DNA of 64,000 nucleotides from the NCBI GenBank assembly GCA_039029135.1, contig JBCCGT010000018.1, positions 44,764-108,763 on the forward strand, given 5' to 3'. Under the pieces are notes generated by a model. It did no database searches. It was not told the origin of the DNA and was given only the letters and a program-made list of their open reading frames with translations. This document shows positions 44,510 to 53,879 of this stretch, piece by piece. The stretch is from JALZVT01 sp039029135. GTDB taxonomy: Bacteria; Pseudomonadota; Gammaproteobacteria; Pseudomonadales; Azotimanducaceae. How positions within the stretch are numbered: the stretch's first letter is position 1; each line of letters begins with the position of its first letter. The position numbers and the translations under genes are program-made.

Positions 44510-45664
44510 TCAGATCGCGGCTGCGAGGGCCTCGGCGCGATCGGTCTTCTCCCAGGAGAACTCGCTCTCGGTGCGGCCGAAGTGGCCGTACGCGGCGGTC
44601 GGCCGGTAGATGGGACGCTTCAGGTCCAGCATCGCGATCAGGCCCTTGGGTCGCAAATCGAAATGCTCACGCACCAGTTGAACGATCTTCTCATCGGCGA
44701 GTTTGCCGGTGCCGAAGGTATTGATACTGATCGACGTCGGCTCGGCCACGCCGATGGCGTAGCTGACCTGTATCTCGCAGCGCTCGGCCAGGCCCGCGGC
44801 GACGACGTTCTTGGCCACGTAGCGCCCAGCGTAGGCCGCGGATCGGTCGACCTTGCTGGGATCCTTGCCCGAGAAGGCGCCGCCGCCGTGGCGCGCCATG
44901 CCGCCATAGGTGTCGACGATGATCTTGCGACCGGTCAGGCCGCAGTCGCCGACGGGGCCGCCGATGACGAAATTGCCGGTCGGGTTGATGTACACCTTGG
45001 TCTCGGCGTTCATCCAGTTGCCGGGGATCACCGGCTTGATGACCTCCTCCATGACGGCCTCACGCAGATCGGCCTGGCTGACGTCCGGGTCGTGCTGGGT
45101 CGACAGCACGATCGCCTCGATCGCGCTGGGCTTGCCGTCGTCGCCGTAGCGAAACGACAGCTGACTCTTGGCATCGGGCCGCAGGAAGCCGAGGCTGCCG
45201 CGTCGCTTGTCTGCCTGCTGCTGCACCAGCCGGTGCGAGTAGGTGATGGGCGCCGGCATCAGCACGTCGGTCTCGTTGGTCGCATAGCCGAACATCAGGC
45301 CTTGGTCGCCCGCACCCTGCTCGTGGTCTGCCGCCTCGTCCACGCCCATCGCGATGTCGGCGGACTGCTGCCCCAGGGCATTCACCACCGTGCAGTCGTG
45401 TGCATCGAAGCCGACCTCGTGGCTGTCGTAGCCGATCTCGGCGACCGTGCCGCGCACAATCGCGTCGATGTCGATCGTCGCGTTGGATCGCGTCTCGCCG
45501 GCCACGACCACGATGCCCGTCTTGATCAACGTCTCGCAGGCGACCCGCGACTCCGGATCCTGGGCCAGCATAGCGTCGACGATGGCGTCAGATACCTGAT
45601 CCGCCACCTTGTCCGGATGGCCCTCGGATACCGATTCCGAGGTAAACACACCGTAGTCGCTCAT
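44510..45664 (-). CDS. metK: S-adenosylmethionine synthetase
   Basis: Makes SAM from methionine and ATP. The protein begins MSDYGVFTSESVSEGHPDKV, with the conserved HPDK, GAGDQG and the P-loop-like GGGAFSGKDPSKVDRSAAYAGR, then KIIVDTYGGMA. With the ATG at 45664 it has 384 residues, exactly the E. coli length; an upstream in-frame extension is unrelated. Divergent from tkt across 239 bases, as in Pseudomonas. No known SAM or SAH riboswitch was recognised in its leader. Confidence 0.97.
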   Translation of the reverse strand: MSDYGVFTSESVSEGHPDKVADQVSDAIVDAMLAQDPESRVACETLIKTGIVVVAGETRSNATIDIDAIVRGTVAEIGYDSHEVGFDAHDCTVVNALGQQSADIAMGVDEAADHEQGAGDQGLMFGYATNETDVLMPAPITYSHRLVQQQADKRRGSLGFLRPDAKSQLSFRYGDDGKPSAIEAIVLSTQHDPDVSQADLREAVMEEVIKPVIPGNWMNAETKVYINPTGNFVIGGPVGDCGLTGRKIIVDTYGGMARHGGGAFSGKDPSKVDRSAAYAGRYVAKNVVAAGLAERCEIQVSYAIGVAEPTSISINTFGTGKLADEKIVQLVREHFDLRPKGLIAMLDLKRPIYRPTAAYGHFGRTESEFSWEKTDRAEALAAAI

Positions 45665-45840
45665 GGAGTTGTCCTGATTCCAATTCAAGCTGGCGATGGT
45701 AACGAAATTCTCTGGCTGCGTTGCGAATGTGCGTCTCAAGCACGCAGTTTCGCTGTCTACTCTCTGACTCTTCGGCGCCAGTCTGGAGGCTACTTGTCAG
45801 CCCCAACCGCAGCCGGCGCCCGCTGGCGAATAGTCAAATC

Positions 45841-45853
45841 GATTGCAGCAATC
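45841..45853. promoter_or_regulatory. 13-bp palindrome in the metK/tkt gap
   Basis: GATTGCAGCAATC is a perfect inverted repeat with a single-base centre in the 239-bp gap between the divergent metK and tkt genes. Palindromes of this size may bind a dimeric regulator; no protein can be named. Confidence 0.35.
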
Positions 45854-45903
45854 CGCGCGACGCTCGACAATGTGCGCCCCTCGCAAACAGTGACCGACGA
45901 CAC

Positions 45904-47919
45904 ATGGCGGATACGACAGACAGCGCGTTCGAACTGACGGAAGCGGCGGCGGCCGTGCGGGCGCTCGCGATGGATGCGGTGCAGGCCGCGAACTCCGGTC
46001 ACCCCGGCGCGCCCATGGGTCTTGCCGACGTGGCGGATGTCCTGTGGCGCGAGGTCGTGCGACACAACCCGACCGACCCCGCGTGGCTTAATCGGGATCG
46101 CTTCGTGCTGTCGAACGGCCACGGCTCCATGCTGCTGTACGCCATGCTGCATCTGTCCGGCTATGACGTCAGCATCGACGACATTCGTCAGTTTCGACAG
46201 CTGCATTCGAAGACCGCGGGGCACCCGGAGTACGGCGAGTGCCCGGGCGTCGAGACGACCACGGGGCCGCTGGGACAGGGCATCGCCAACGGCGTCGGTA
46301 TGGCGCTGGCCGAGCAGCGCCTGGCGGCCGAGTTCAACCGACCCGGCCACGAGATCGTCGATCACCGTACGTTCGTTGTCCTGGGCGACGGCTGCCTGAT
46401 GGAAGGCATCTCGCACGAGGCCTGCTCGCTGGCGGGCACGCTGGGTCTGGGCAAGCTGAAGGCCATCTGGGACGACAACGGCATCTCCATCGACGGTGAG
46501 GTCGACGCCTGGTTCAGCGAAGACGTACCGGCGCGCTTTGAGGCTTACGGCTGGCGGGTCATCCGCGACGTTGACGGTCACGACACGCAGGCCATTCGCG
46601 CTGCGCTGGCTGACGCCTGTGCCGACGACAGCAAACCCGTGCTCGTCTGCACCCGCACCACGATCGGTCTGGGGGCGCCCACCAAGGCGGGCACGGCGGG
46701 CGCGCACGGATCCCCCCTGGGCGATGATGAAATTGCCGGCGCCCGGCAGCGTCTCAACTGGGGCTATGCGCCGTTTGAGATACCGGAGCACGTCTACGCA
46801 CTGTGGGACTGTCGCGAGAAAGGTGCGGCCGCGCAGAGCGCGTGGGTCGACGCGTTCGAGGCCTACCGCGAGGCGTATCCCGAACTGGCCGCCGACTACG
46901 AGCGACGCATGCGCGGCGATCTCGCGCCCGGCTGGGATGCGAGCCTGATGCATCTTGCCGAGCGCGCGCAGGACGAACTGAAGTCGCTCGCCACGCGCAA
47001 ATCGAGCCAGGCCTGCCTCACCGCGCTGGCGCCGGGAATGCCCGAGCTGTTCGGCGGTTCGGCGGACCTAACGGGTTCCAACGGCACCCGCTGGGATGGC
47101 GCCGACGAGGCGCGCTACATGAGCTACGGCGTGCGCGAGTTCGGCATGTCGGCCATCACCAACGGCATGGCGCTGCACGGTGGCCTAATTCCGTTCAGCG
47201 GCACCTTCCTCGTGTTCATGGAGTACGCGCGCAACGCGGTGCGGCTCGCGTCGCTCATGGGGATTCGCAACGTCTTCGTCTATACGCACGACTCCGTCGC
47301 CGTCGGCGAAGACGGACCGACTCACCAGCCGATCGAACAGCTCACCAATCTGCGCACGACCCCGAATCTGTCGACCTGGCGCCCCTGCGACACCGTGGAG
47401 ACGGCCGTCGCCTGGCGGGCGGCGCTCGCACGTCGCGACGGTCCGAGCGCCATCATCCTGACGCGCCAGAACACGGTTGCGCAGCCGCGCGACGCTCAGG
47501 CATTCGAGGCCATCGGCCGCGGCGGCTACGTGCTGGTGCGCGAGCGCGGCGCACTCGACATCGCGTTGATCGCTACCGGCTCGGAGGTCGAGGTCGCGGT
47601 CGCGGCGGCGGCGACGCTGGCGGAGGAGGGCGTTGGCGCCCGCGTGATCTCGATGCCGTCGGTCGACACCTTTCTCGCTCAGGACGCCGCCTACCGTGAC
47701 GCGGTGCTGCCGGCGGAGTGCACGGCGCGCGTCGCGATCGAGGCTGGACACCCGGACTACTGGTACCGCTTCGTGGGCCTGCAGGGCGCGGTCGTCGGCA
47801 TCGATCGCTACGGCGTCTCGGCGCCGGGCGACACGGCGCTTGAGCATCTGGGCATCAGCGAAAGCAACCTGCTCGAAGCGGCCCGCGGCGTGCTGCTTTC
47901 GTCACAAAAACAGCCCTGA
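45904..47919 (+). CDS. tkt: Transketolase
   Basis: TPP- and metal-dependent enzyme that moves two-carbon units between sugar phosphates, in the pentose phosphate and related routes. The 671-residue protein has the TPP motif GDGCLMEGISHEACSLAG, the N-terminal ANSGHPGAPMGLAD, and the pyrimidine-domain motif RNVFVYTHDSVAVGEDGPTHQP. The ATG at 45904 gives the conserved start. It precedes pgk by about 100 bases; the gap gene that usually separates them is missing. Confidence 0.96.
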   Translation: MADTTDSAFELTEAAAAVRALAMDAVQAANSGHPGAPMGLADVADVLWREVVRHNPTDPAWLNRDRFVLSNGHGSMLLYAMLHLSGYDVSIDDIRQFRQLHSKTAGHPEYGECPGVETTTGPLGQGIANGVGMALAEQRLAAEFNRPGHEIVDHRTFVVLGDGCLMEGISHEACSLAGTLGLGKLKAIWDDNGISIDGEVDAWFSEDVPARFEAYGWRVIRDVDGHDTQAIRAALADACADDSKPVLVCTRTTIGLGAPTKAGTAGAHGSPLGDDEIAGARQRLNWGYAPFEIPEHVYALWDCREKGAAAQSAWVDAFEAYREAYPELAADYERRMRGDLAPGWDASLMHLAERAQDELKSLATRKSSQACLTALAPGMPELFGGSADLTGSNGTRWDGADEARYMSYGVREFGMSAITNGMALHGGLIPFSGTFLVFMEYARNAVRLASLMGIRNVFVYTHDSVAVGEDGPTHQPIEQLTNLRTTPNLSTWRPCDTVETAVAWRAALARRDGPSAIILTRQNTVAQPRDAQAFEAIGRGGYVLVRERGALDIALIATGSEVEVAVAAAATLAEEGVGARVISMPSVDTFLAQDAAYRDAVLPAECTARVAIEAGHPDYWYRFVGLQGAVVGIDRYGVSAPGDTALEHLGISESNLLEAARGVLLSSQKQP

Positions 47920-48023
47920 TCCCGTAAAAGAGGCCGTGAGCGGCTGATCCGGCAAGGCCTTAGGCGGTAGTCTTTGCTTCGTTTGTCGCGCGCTGTGCGC
48001 GATTGGAATGGAGACCATTGCCT

Positions 48024-49202
48024 ATGGCGACCGGCCTGACCGTACCGCTGATGGCCGATGCCGATCTGGCCGGCAAGCGGGTGCTGATCCGCGAAGATCT
48101 CAACGTGCCGTTGAAAGACGGCGCCATCACCAGCGACGTGCGCATCCGGGCGGCCGTGCCGACCCTGGAGGCCGCGCTCGCGGCAGGTGCCGGCGTGCTG
48201 GTGATGTCCCATCTGGGGCGGCCGACCGAGGGCGAATTCGCCGAGGAGTTTTCGCTGGCGCCGGTTGCGGCGCGCCTTGGCGAACTGCTGGACCGCGACG
48301 TGCCGCTGCTGAGCGACTGGCGCGCGTCGCCGCCGGCGATCCAGCCCGGCAGCATTGCACTGCTGGAAAACGTGCGCTTCAACGCCGGCGAGAAGGCAGA
48401 CGACGAGGCGCTGGCGCGGGAGATGGCGGCCCTGTGCGATCTGTTCGTGATGGACGCCTTTGGCACTGCACATCGCGCGCAGGCGTCGACCCACGGCGTC
48501 GCGCGCTTTGCGCCGCAGGCGTGCGCTGGCCTGCTGCTGGCGGGCGAGCTGGAAGCGCTCGAACGTGCACTGGGGGCGCCCGCGAAACCGATGGTGGCGA
48601 TCGTCGGCGGCTCCAAGGTATCGACAAAGCTGACCGTTCTCGAGTCGCTCGCCGGGATCGCCGATCAGATCGTCGTCGGCGGCGGCATCGCCAATACGTT
48701 TCTTGCTGCGGCCGGCCACCCTGTGGGTAAGTCGCTGCACGAGCCGGATCTGCTCGACGAGGCGCGCCGCATCATGGCGCTGACCGACATACCGCTGCCC
48801 GTCGACGTCATGGTCGCGGACGAGTTCGCGGAGTCGGCGGTGGCGACGGTGAAGCTGGTCGACGAGGTCGGCGCCGACGACATGATTCTCGATATCGGAC
48901 CGGAGTCTGCGCGCCAGCTCAAGGCGCGCATGGAACAGGCGGGGACGATCCTCTGGAACGGGCCCGTCGGCGTATTCGAGTTCGATCAGTTCGGCGAGGG
49001 CACGCGCCTGCTCGCGGAGGGGATCGCGTCCTCCGCGGGTTTTTCGATCGCGGGCGGCGGCGACACGCTGGCGGCGATCGACAAGTACGGCGTGAAGGAA
49101 CAGATGAGCTATATCTCTACAGGTGGGGGCGCGTTCCTTGAGTTTGTAGAAGGTAAGACGCTGCCCGCGGTCGCCGTGCTCGCGCAGCGCTGCGGCGAGT
49201 AA
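48024..49202 (+). CDS. pgk: Phosphoglycerate kinase
   Basis: Transfers phosphate between 1,3-bisphosphoglycerate and ADP in glycolysis. The 392-residue protein has GKRVLIREDLNVPLKDG, LLENVRFNAGEKADD, the nucleotide region VAIVGGSKVSTKLTVL and the C-terminal GGGDTLAAIDKYG. The ATG at 48024 is chosen because TGGAGACC lies before it; a TTG at 48003 would add seven residues. Its last codons (RCGE-stop) are the first unit of the tandem repeat that follows. Confidence 0.97.
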   Translation: MATGLTVPLMADADLAGKRVLIREDLNVPLKDGAITSDVRIRAAVPTLEAALAAGAGVLVMSHLGRPTEGEFAEEFSLAPVAARLGELLDRDVPLLSDWRASPPAIQPGSIALLENVRFNAGEKADDEALAREMAALCDLFVMDAFGTAHRAQASTHGVARFAPQACAGLLLAGELEALERALGAPAKPMVAIVGGSKVSTKLTVLESLAGIADQIVVGGGIANTFLAAAGHPVGKSLHEPDLLDEARRIMALTDIPLPVDVMVADEFAESAVATVKLVDEVGADDMILDIGPESARQLKARMEQAGTILWNGPVGVFEFDQFGEGTRLLAEGIASSAGFSIAGGGDTLAAIDKYGVKEQMSYISTGGGAFLEFVEGKTLPAVAVLAQRCGE

Positions 49203-49296
49203 AAAGCGCTGCGGCGAGTAAAAAGCGCTGCGGCTAGTAAAAGAGCTGCGGCTAGTAAAAGAGCTGCGGCTAGTAAAAGAGCTGCGGCTAGCAAGA
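49187..49296. repeat. 18/19-bp tandem repeat grown from the pgk 3' end
   Basis: Six head-to-tail units: two of 19 bases (GCGCTGCGGCGAGTAAAAA at 49187-49205 and 49206-49224) and four of 18 bases at 49225-49242, 49243-49260, 49261-49278 and 49279-49296, the last diverged. Unit one includes the final pgk codons and its TAA stop, so the array arose by duplication of the gene end. Later copies change GCGCTG to GAGCTG and CGAG to CTAG. Confidence 0.9.
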
Positions 49297-49306
49297 AAGT
49301 GGTAAA

Positions 49307-49328
49307 GATGCCGCCCACCGGCGGCATC
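49307..49328 (+). promoter_or_regulatory. 9-bp hairpin in the fba leader
   Basis: GATGCCGCC (49307-49315) and GGCGGCATC (49320-49328) form a perfect stem with a 4-base CACC loop, just after the tandem repeat and about 50 bases before the fba start. No T-tract follows. It could end pgk transcription or shape fba mRNA. Confidence 0.5.
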
Positions 49329-49379
49329 GAATCGGCGGTACAACGTACCCTTGGACGGGAACCCGAACGGAGCATGGAC

Positions 49380-50279
49380 ATGGACCAGGCGCGCTATCAG
49401 GCACAACTCGACAGCATTCGGAACACCAGCGGCTTCGTCGCCGCGCTCGACCAGTCCGGCGGCAGCACGCCGAAGGCGCTGCAGCTCTATGGCGTCGAGG
49501 AAGACGCGTATGGGTCCGAGTCAGAGATGTTCGACCTGATACACGGCATGCGCGCGCGCATCATCGAGTGCGACAGCTTTAATCGCGACAACATCTGTGC
49601 GGCGATCCTGTTCCAGATGACGATGGAGCGCGACATCCAGGGCATGCCGACGTCGGAGTTCCTGTGGCAAAAGAAACAGATCGTGCCGCTGCTGAAGGTC
49701 GATCGGGGACTTGAGGACGAAGCGGACGGCGTGCAGCTCATGAAGCCGATACCGGGACTCGCGCCCAGACTGGAACAGGCCGCGGCCCTGTCCGTGTTCG
49801 GGACCAAGATGCGTTCGGTGGTGAAGCACGCAAGCGAGACCGGCGTCGCCAGTATCGTGAAGCAGCAGTTCGAAATCGGAAAAGAGATTCTTGGCTGTGG
49901 CCTCGTGCCCATCATCGAGCCCGAGGTCGACATCAACTCGCCGACGAAGGCGCGGGCCGAAGCGCAGCTCAAGGCGGCGATTGCCGCCGAGCTGGATGCG
50001 CTGGATTCGGACATGCCGGTGATGCTGAAGCTGACGCTGCCGGAAGCGCCCGATTTCTACGCCGAGCTGATCGCGCACCCGAAGGTAGCGAAGGTGGTGG
50101 CGCTGTCGGGCGGCTATTCGCGCGCCGAGGCCAACGAACGTCTCGCGCAGAACCACGGCATGATCGCGAGCTTTTCGCGCGCGCTGACCGAGGGGCTGAT
50201 GCATCAACAGAGCGATGCGGAGTTCGCCGCGGCGCTGACGGACAACCTGGAGTCGATCGCGGCCGCGTCGAGAACCTGA
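49380..50279 (+). CDS. fba: Class I fructose-bisphosphate aldolase
   Basis: Schiff-base aldolase cleaving or forming fructose 1,6-bisphosphate. The 299-residue protein starts MDQARYQAQLDSIRNTSGFV and includes AALDQSGGSTPKAL, the LLKVDRGLEDEADGV segment, GLVPIIEPEVDI and VMLKLTLPEAPDFY, where the Lys is the likely Schiff-base residue. This form resembles the class I aldolases of Staphylococcus and several proteobacteria rather than the class II enzyme (zinc ligands absent). The ATG at 49380 has GGAG seven bases upstream; an ATG at 49374 lies too close to it. Confidence 0.92.
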   Translation: MDQARYQAQLDSIRNTSGFVAALDQSGGSTPKALQLYGVEEDAYGSESEMFDLIHGMRARIIECDSFNRDNICAAILFQMTMERDIQGMPTSEFLWQKKQIVPLLKVDRGLEDEADGVQLMKPIPGLAPRLEQAAALSVFGTKMRSVVKHASETGVASIVKQQFEIGKEILGCGLVPIIEPEVDINSPTKARAEAQLKAAIAAELDALDSDMPVMLKLTLPEAPDFYAELIAHPKVAKVVALSGGYSRAEANERLAQNHGMIASFSRALTEGLMHQQSDAEFAAALTDNLESIAAASRT

Positions 50280-50313
50280 CGATGCGCGTTCCAGCCTGTT
50301 TTTCTGGCTGCGC

Positions 50314-51543
<1,230 letters not shown>

Positions 51544-51652
51544 GACTGACTCCGTCGATTGGATACTTGCCCCGCAGCCGAGCTGGGTGGCGCGGGTGCG
51601 CGCAAAGGGCGCATATACTAGTGATCTGTCATCGCGAAGAACACGCCCCGTC

Positions 51653-53032
51653 ATGCAATTCCTCGATGAGATTTTTTCAGCCAGCGAGATCGCGAGCGAC
51701 GCCGAGTCGCTCGCGCACTGGGGACGCGACTGGACGCGTGACAAGGCACCGGCGCCTGCGGCCATCGTCTTCCCGCGCGACGTGGACCAGGTTCAGGCGC
51801 TGGTACGGCGCGCCCGTGAGACGGGAACGGCGCTCGTCCCGTCCGGCGGCCGGACGGGGCTGTCCGGAGGCGCGGTCGCGAGCAACGGCGAGGTGGTCGT
51901 GTCCTTCGACAAGATGAACCGCATCCTCGACTACAACCAGACCGACCGCATGCTGCGCGTCGAGGCCGGCGTCGTCACCGGTGCGATTCACGCGTTCGCG
52001 GCGGAGCGCGATCTGATGTACCCCGTGGACTTCGCGTCCAGCGGCTCCAGCCACATCGGCGGCAACATCGCGACCAACGCCGGCGGCATCAAGGTCATTC
52101 GCTATGGGTTGACGCGCGACTGGGTGACCGGGCTCAAGGTGGTGACCGGCGCTGGCGAGGTGCTTGACTGCAACCGGGGACTGACGAAGAACGCGACGGG
52201 ATACGATCTGCGACATCTGTTCGTGGGTTCCGAGGGTACCCTCGGTCTCATCTGCGAGGCCGAGCTGCGGCTCGCCCGTGCAGCCGAACCGCAACGCGTC
52301 ATGGTGTTAGGCGTGGCTGAGTTCGCTGACCTGCTGAAGGTGCTCGCGTGTTACCAGGGCCGGCTTACGCTGAGTGCGTTCGAGTTTTTCTCGCAGCTTG
52401 CGCTCGACAAGGTGCGCGCTCACAGAGATCTAGCGGCGCCGCTCGCCGAACCGAGCGCCTTCTATGCGCTGCTCGAATTCGACGCTCGGGAGGAAGAGGC
52501 CGGTATGGCCGCGTTCGAGGCCTGCGTCGGCGAGGGCTGGGTCGCCGATGGCGTGATGAGCCAGTCCGAAGCCCAGGCGGCAAGCCTGTGGCAGCTTCGC
52601 GAAGGGATCTCTGAGAGCATCGCGAGCTACACGCCGTACAAGAACGATCTGGCGGTCAAGGTATCGGCGCTGCCGGATTTTCTGGACGACGTGACCGCCT
52701 GCGTCGCCGAGAGCTATCCCGACTTTGAAGTGTGCTGGTACGGCCACATCGGTGACGGCAACCTGCACCTGAATATTCTGAAGCCCGCCGAGCTAACCAT
52801 CGAAGAGTTTTATGCCAACTGCGGCGCGATCAGCCCGCAGATCTTCGAGTTCGTCGCGCGTGCCGGTGGCAGCATCTCCGCGGAGCACGGCGTCGGCACC
52901 CTAAAGCGAGATTACCTGCACTATTCCCGCGACGCGTCGCAGCTCGCCGCGCTGCGGGCGCTGAAGGGCGTGTTCGATCCCGACGGCATTCTCAATCCGG
53001 GCAAGCTGCTGAGTCAGGAACTAACGGCCTAG
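51653..53032 (+). CDS. FAD-binding D-2-hydroxyglutarate dehydrogenase-like oxidoreductase
   Basis: 459-residue flavoprotein of the FAD-linked (PCMH/GlcD type) family. FAD segments are PSGGRTGLSGGAV and HIGGNIATNAGGIKVIRYG; the C-terminal domain has WYGHIGDGNLHLNILKP with the metal-binding histidines, and SAEHGVGTLKRDYLHYSRD. Its divergence from serA matches Pseudomonas, where the partner gene encodes D-2-hydroxyglutarate dehydrogenase that recycles the SerA by-product. A D-lactate or glycolate dehydrogenase is the alternative; context favours the first. ATG at 51653. Confidence 0.88.
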   Translation: MQFLDEIFSASEIASDAESLAHWGRDWTRDKAPAPAAIVFPRDVDQVQALVRRARETGTALVPSGGRTGLSGGAVASNGEVVVSFDKMNRILDYNQTDRMLRVEAGVVTGAIHAFAAERDLMYPVDFASSGSSHIGGNIATNAGGIKVIRYGLTRDWVTGLKVVTGAGEVLDCNRGLTKNATGYDLRHLFVGSEGTLGLICEAELRLARAAEPQRVMVLGVAEFADLLKVLACYQGRLTLSAFEFFSQLALDKVRAHRDLAAPLAEPSAFYALLEFDAREEEAGMAAFEACVGEGWVADGVMSQSEAQAASLWQLREGISESIASYTPYKNDLAVKVSALPDFLDDVTACVAESYPDFEVCWYGHIGDGNLHLNILKPAELTIEEFYANCGAISPQIFEFVARAGGSISAEHGVGTLKRDYLHYSRDASQLAALRALKGVFDPDGILNPGKLLSQELTA

Positions 53033-53049
53033 CTCGGGCTCTCACTTGA

Positions 53050-53610
53050 GTGCTTTATCGATTCACTAAGATCATGCTCACCGTCATTGCCGCAGCGATG
53101 GTCGGCCTTTGGCTCACCAGTCGTTTTCTGCAGCCCACGGCGGTGGGGCCGGCCGTCGCACCTGATCCGGCGTCGACGCCCGAGGCCGTCGTCCAGGTGT
53201 ACGGTGCCGACGTCTGGGGCTTTCGCGGTCGCTTCGCGATTCACACCTGGATCGCAACCAAGGCGCCAGGCGCCAGTTTCTACAAGACGTATCAGGTTAT
53301 CGGCTGGCGCCTGCGTCGCGACGGCACCGCGCTCAGCGTCGACACCCGACCACCGGACCGCGACTGGTTTGGTTCGCAGCCGACCCTGCTGCATGAGGTG
53401 CGCGGCTCGGACGCTGCGCCGCTGGTCGACGCCATCGAGCGCGCCGTCGAGTCCTATCCCTACGCGCGCGAGTACGTGATGTGGCCGGGACCGAACAGCA
53501 ATTCCTTCACCCAGTGGATCGGGCTCGAAGTACCGCAGCTCGGCCTCGAGCTGCCGGCCAAGGCGATCGGCAAGAACTGGATGGTGGCGGAGTATCCTGC
53601 CAGTCGATGA
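53050..53610 (+). CDS. DUF3750-like membrane-anchored protein
   Basis: 186-residue protein with one N-terminal hydrophobic helix (IMLTVIAAAMVGLWLTSRFL), so it is likely an inner-membrane anchor or uncleaved signal. The following domain (PEAVVQVYGADVWGFRGRFAIHTWIATKAPGASFYKTYQVIGWR, later PNSNSFTQWIGLEVP) resembles DUF3750 proteins, of unknown function. The GTG at 53050 is used; an ATG at 53074 is possible. It follows the flavoprotein gene after 17 bases and may share its transcript. Confidence 0.75.
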   Translation: MLYRFTKIMLTVIAAAMVGLWLTSRFLQPTAVGPAVAPDPASTPEAVVQVYGADVWGFRGRFAIHTWIATKAPGASFYKTYQVIGWRLRRDGTALSVDTRPPDRDWFGSQPTLLHEVRGSDAAPLVDAIERAVESYPYAREYVMWPGPNSNSFTQWIGLEVPQLGLELPAKAIGKNWMVAEYPASR

Positions 53611-53879
53611 TGCGCACCTATTCGGTTAGGGGATCGCGCGAATGCCTGGTAAAGAAAGCGTCCTCGGCGCGTTTTCCCTCAAAGTTTGTCCAGCGGTAGT
53701 TGACCTTGGATTGTCTTTCGGGACGATGCGGGTGCTAGCGCGTTGGACCTCAAGACCTTGTCCGCTGCCGAACTCTGCGGTGATGACTGGCCTTGCCACC
53801 ATGGTCGCGAACAGGCGCGTTATGCTTCCGCTAATGCACTGGATCAGGCTTTCCGAGCCAAAACGCAAAGCGATGCAAG
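53611..53879. other. Intergenic region with no convincing gene
   Basis: 269 bases between the DUF3750-like gene and the orphan secreted protein. Several short frames are open but overlap one another and have no clear start signal. One, beginning TTG at 53743, reads LKTLSAAELCGDDWPC and could be a remnant of coding sequence. Base composition is lower in GC than the flanking housekeeping genes by eye. Confidence 0.4.

Noticed and set aside
45665..45903. SAM or SAH riboswitch upstream of metK
   Set aside because: The gap was read on both strands for conserved riboswitch cores; none was recognised. Covariance searching would be needed to exclude divergent forms.
49187..49296. CRISPR-like array
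   Set aside because: The 18/19-base units are directly adjacent with no spacers and derive from the pgk gene end.
47808..49406. 532-residue minus-strand frame with repeated SRSSFT peptides opposite pgk
   Set aside because: The peptide repeat is just the 18/19-bp DNA repeat read backwards, and the rest is complementary to pgk and has no domain.
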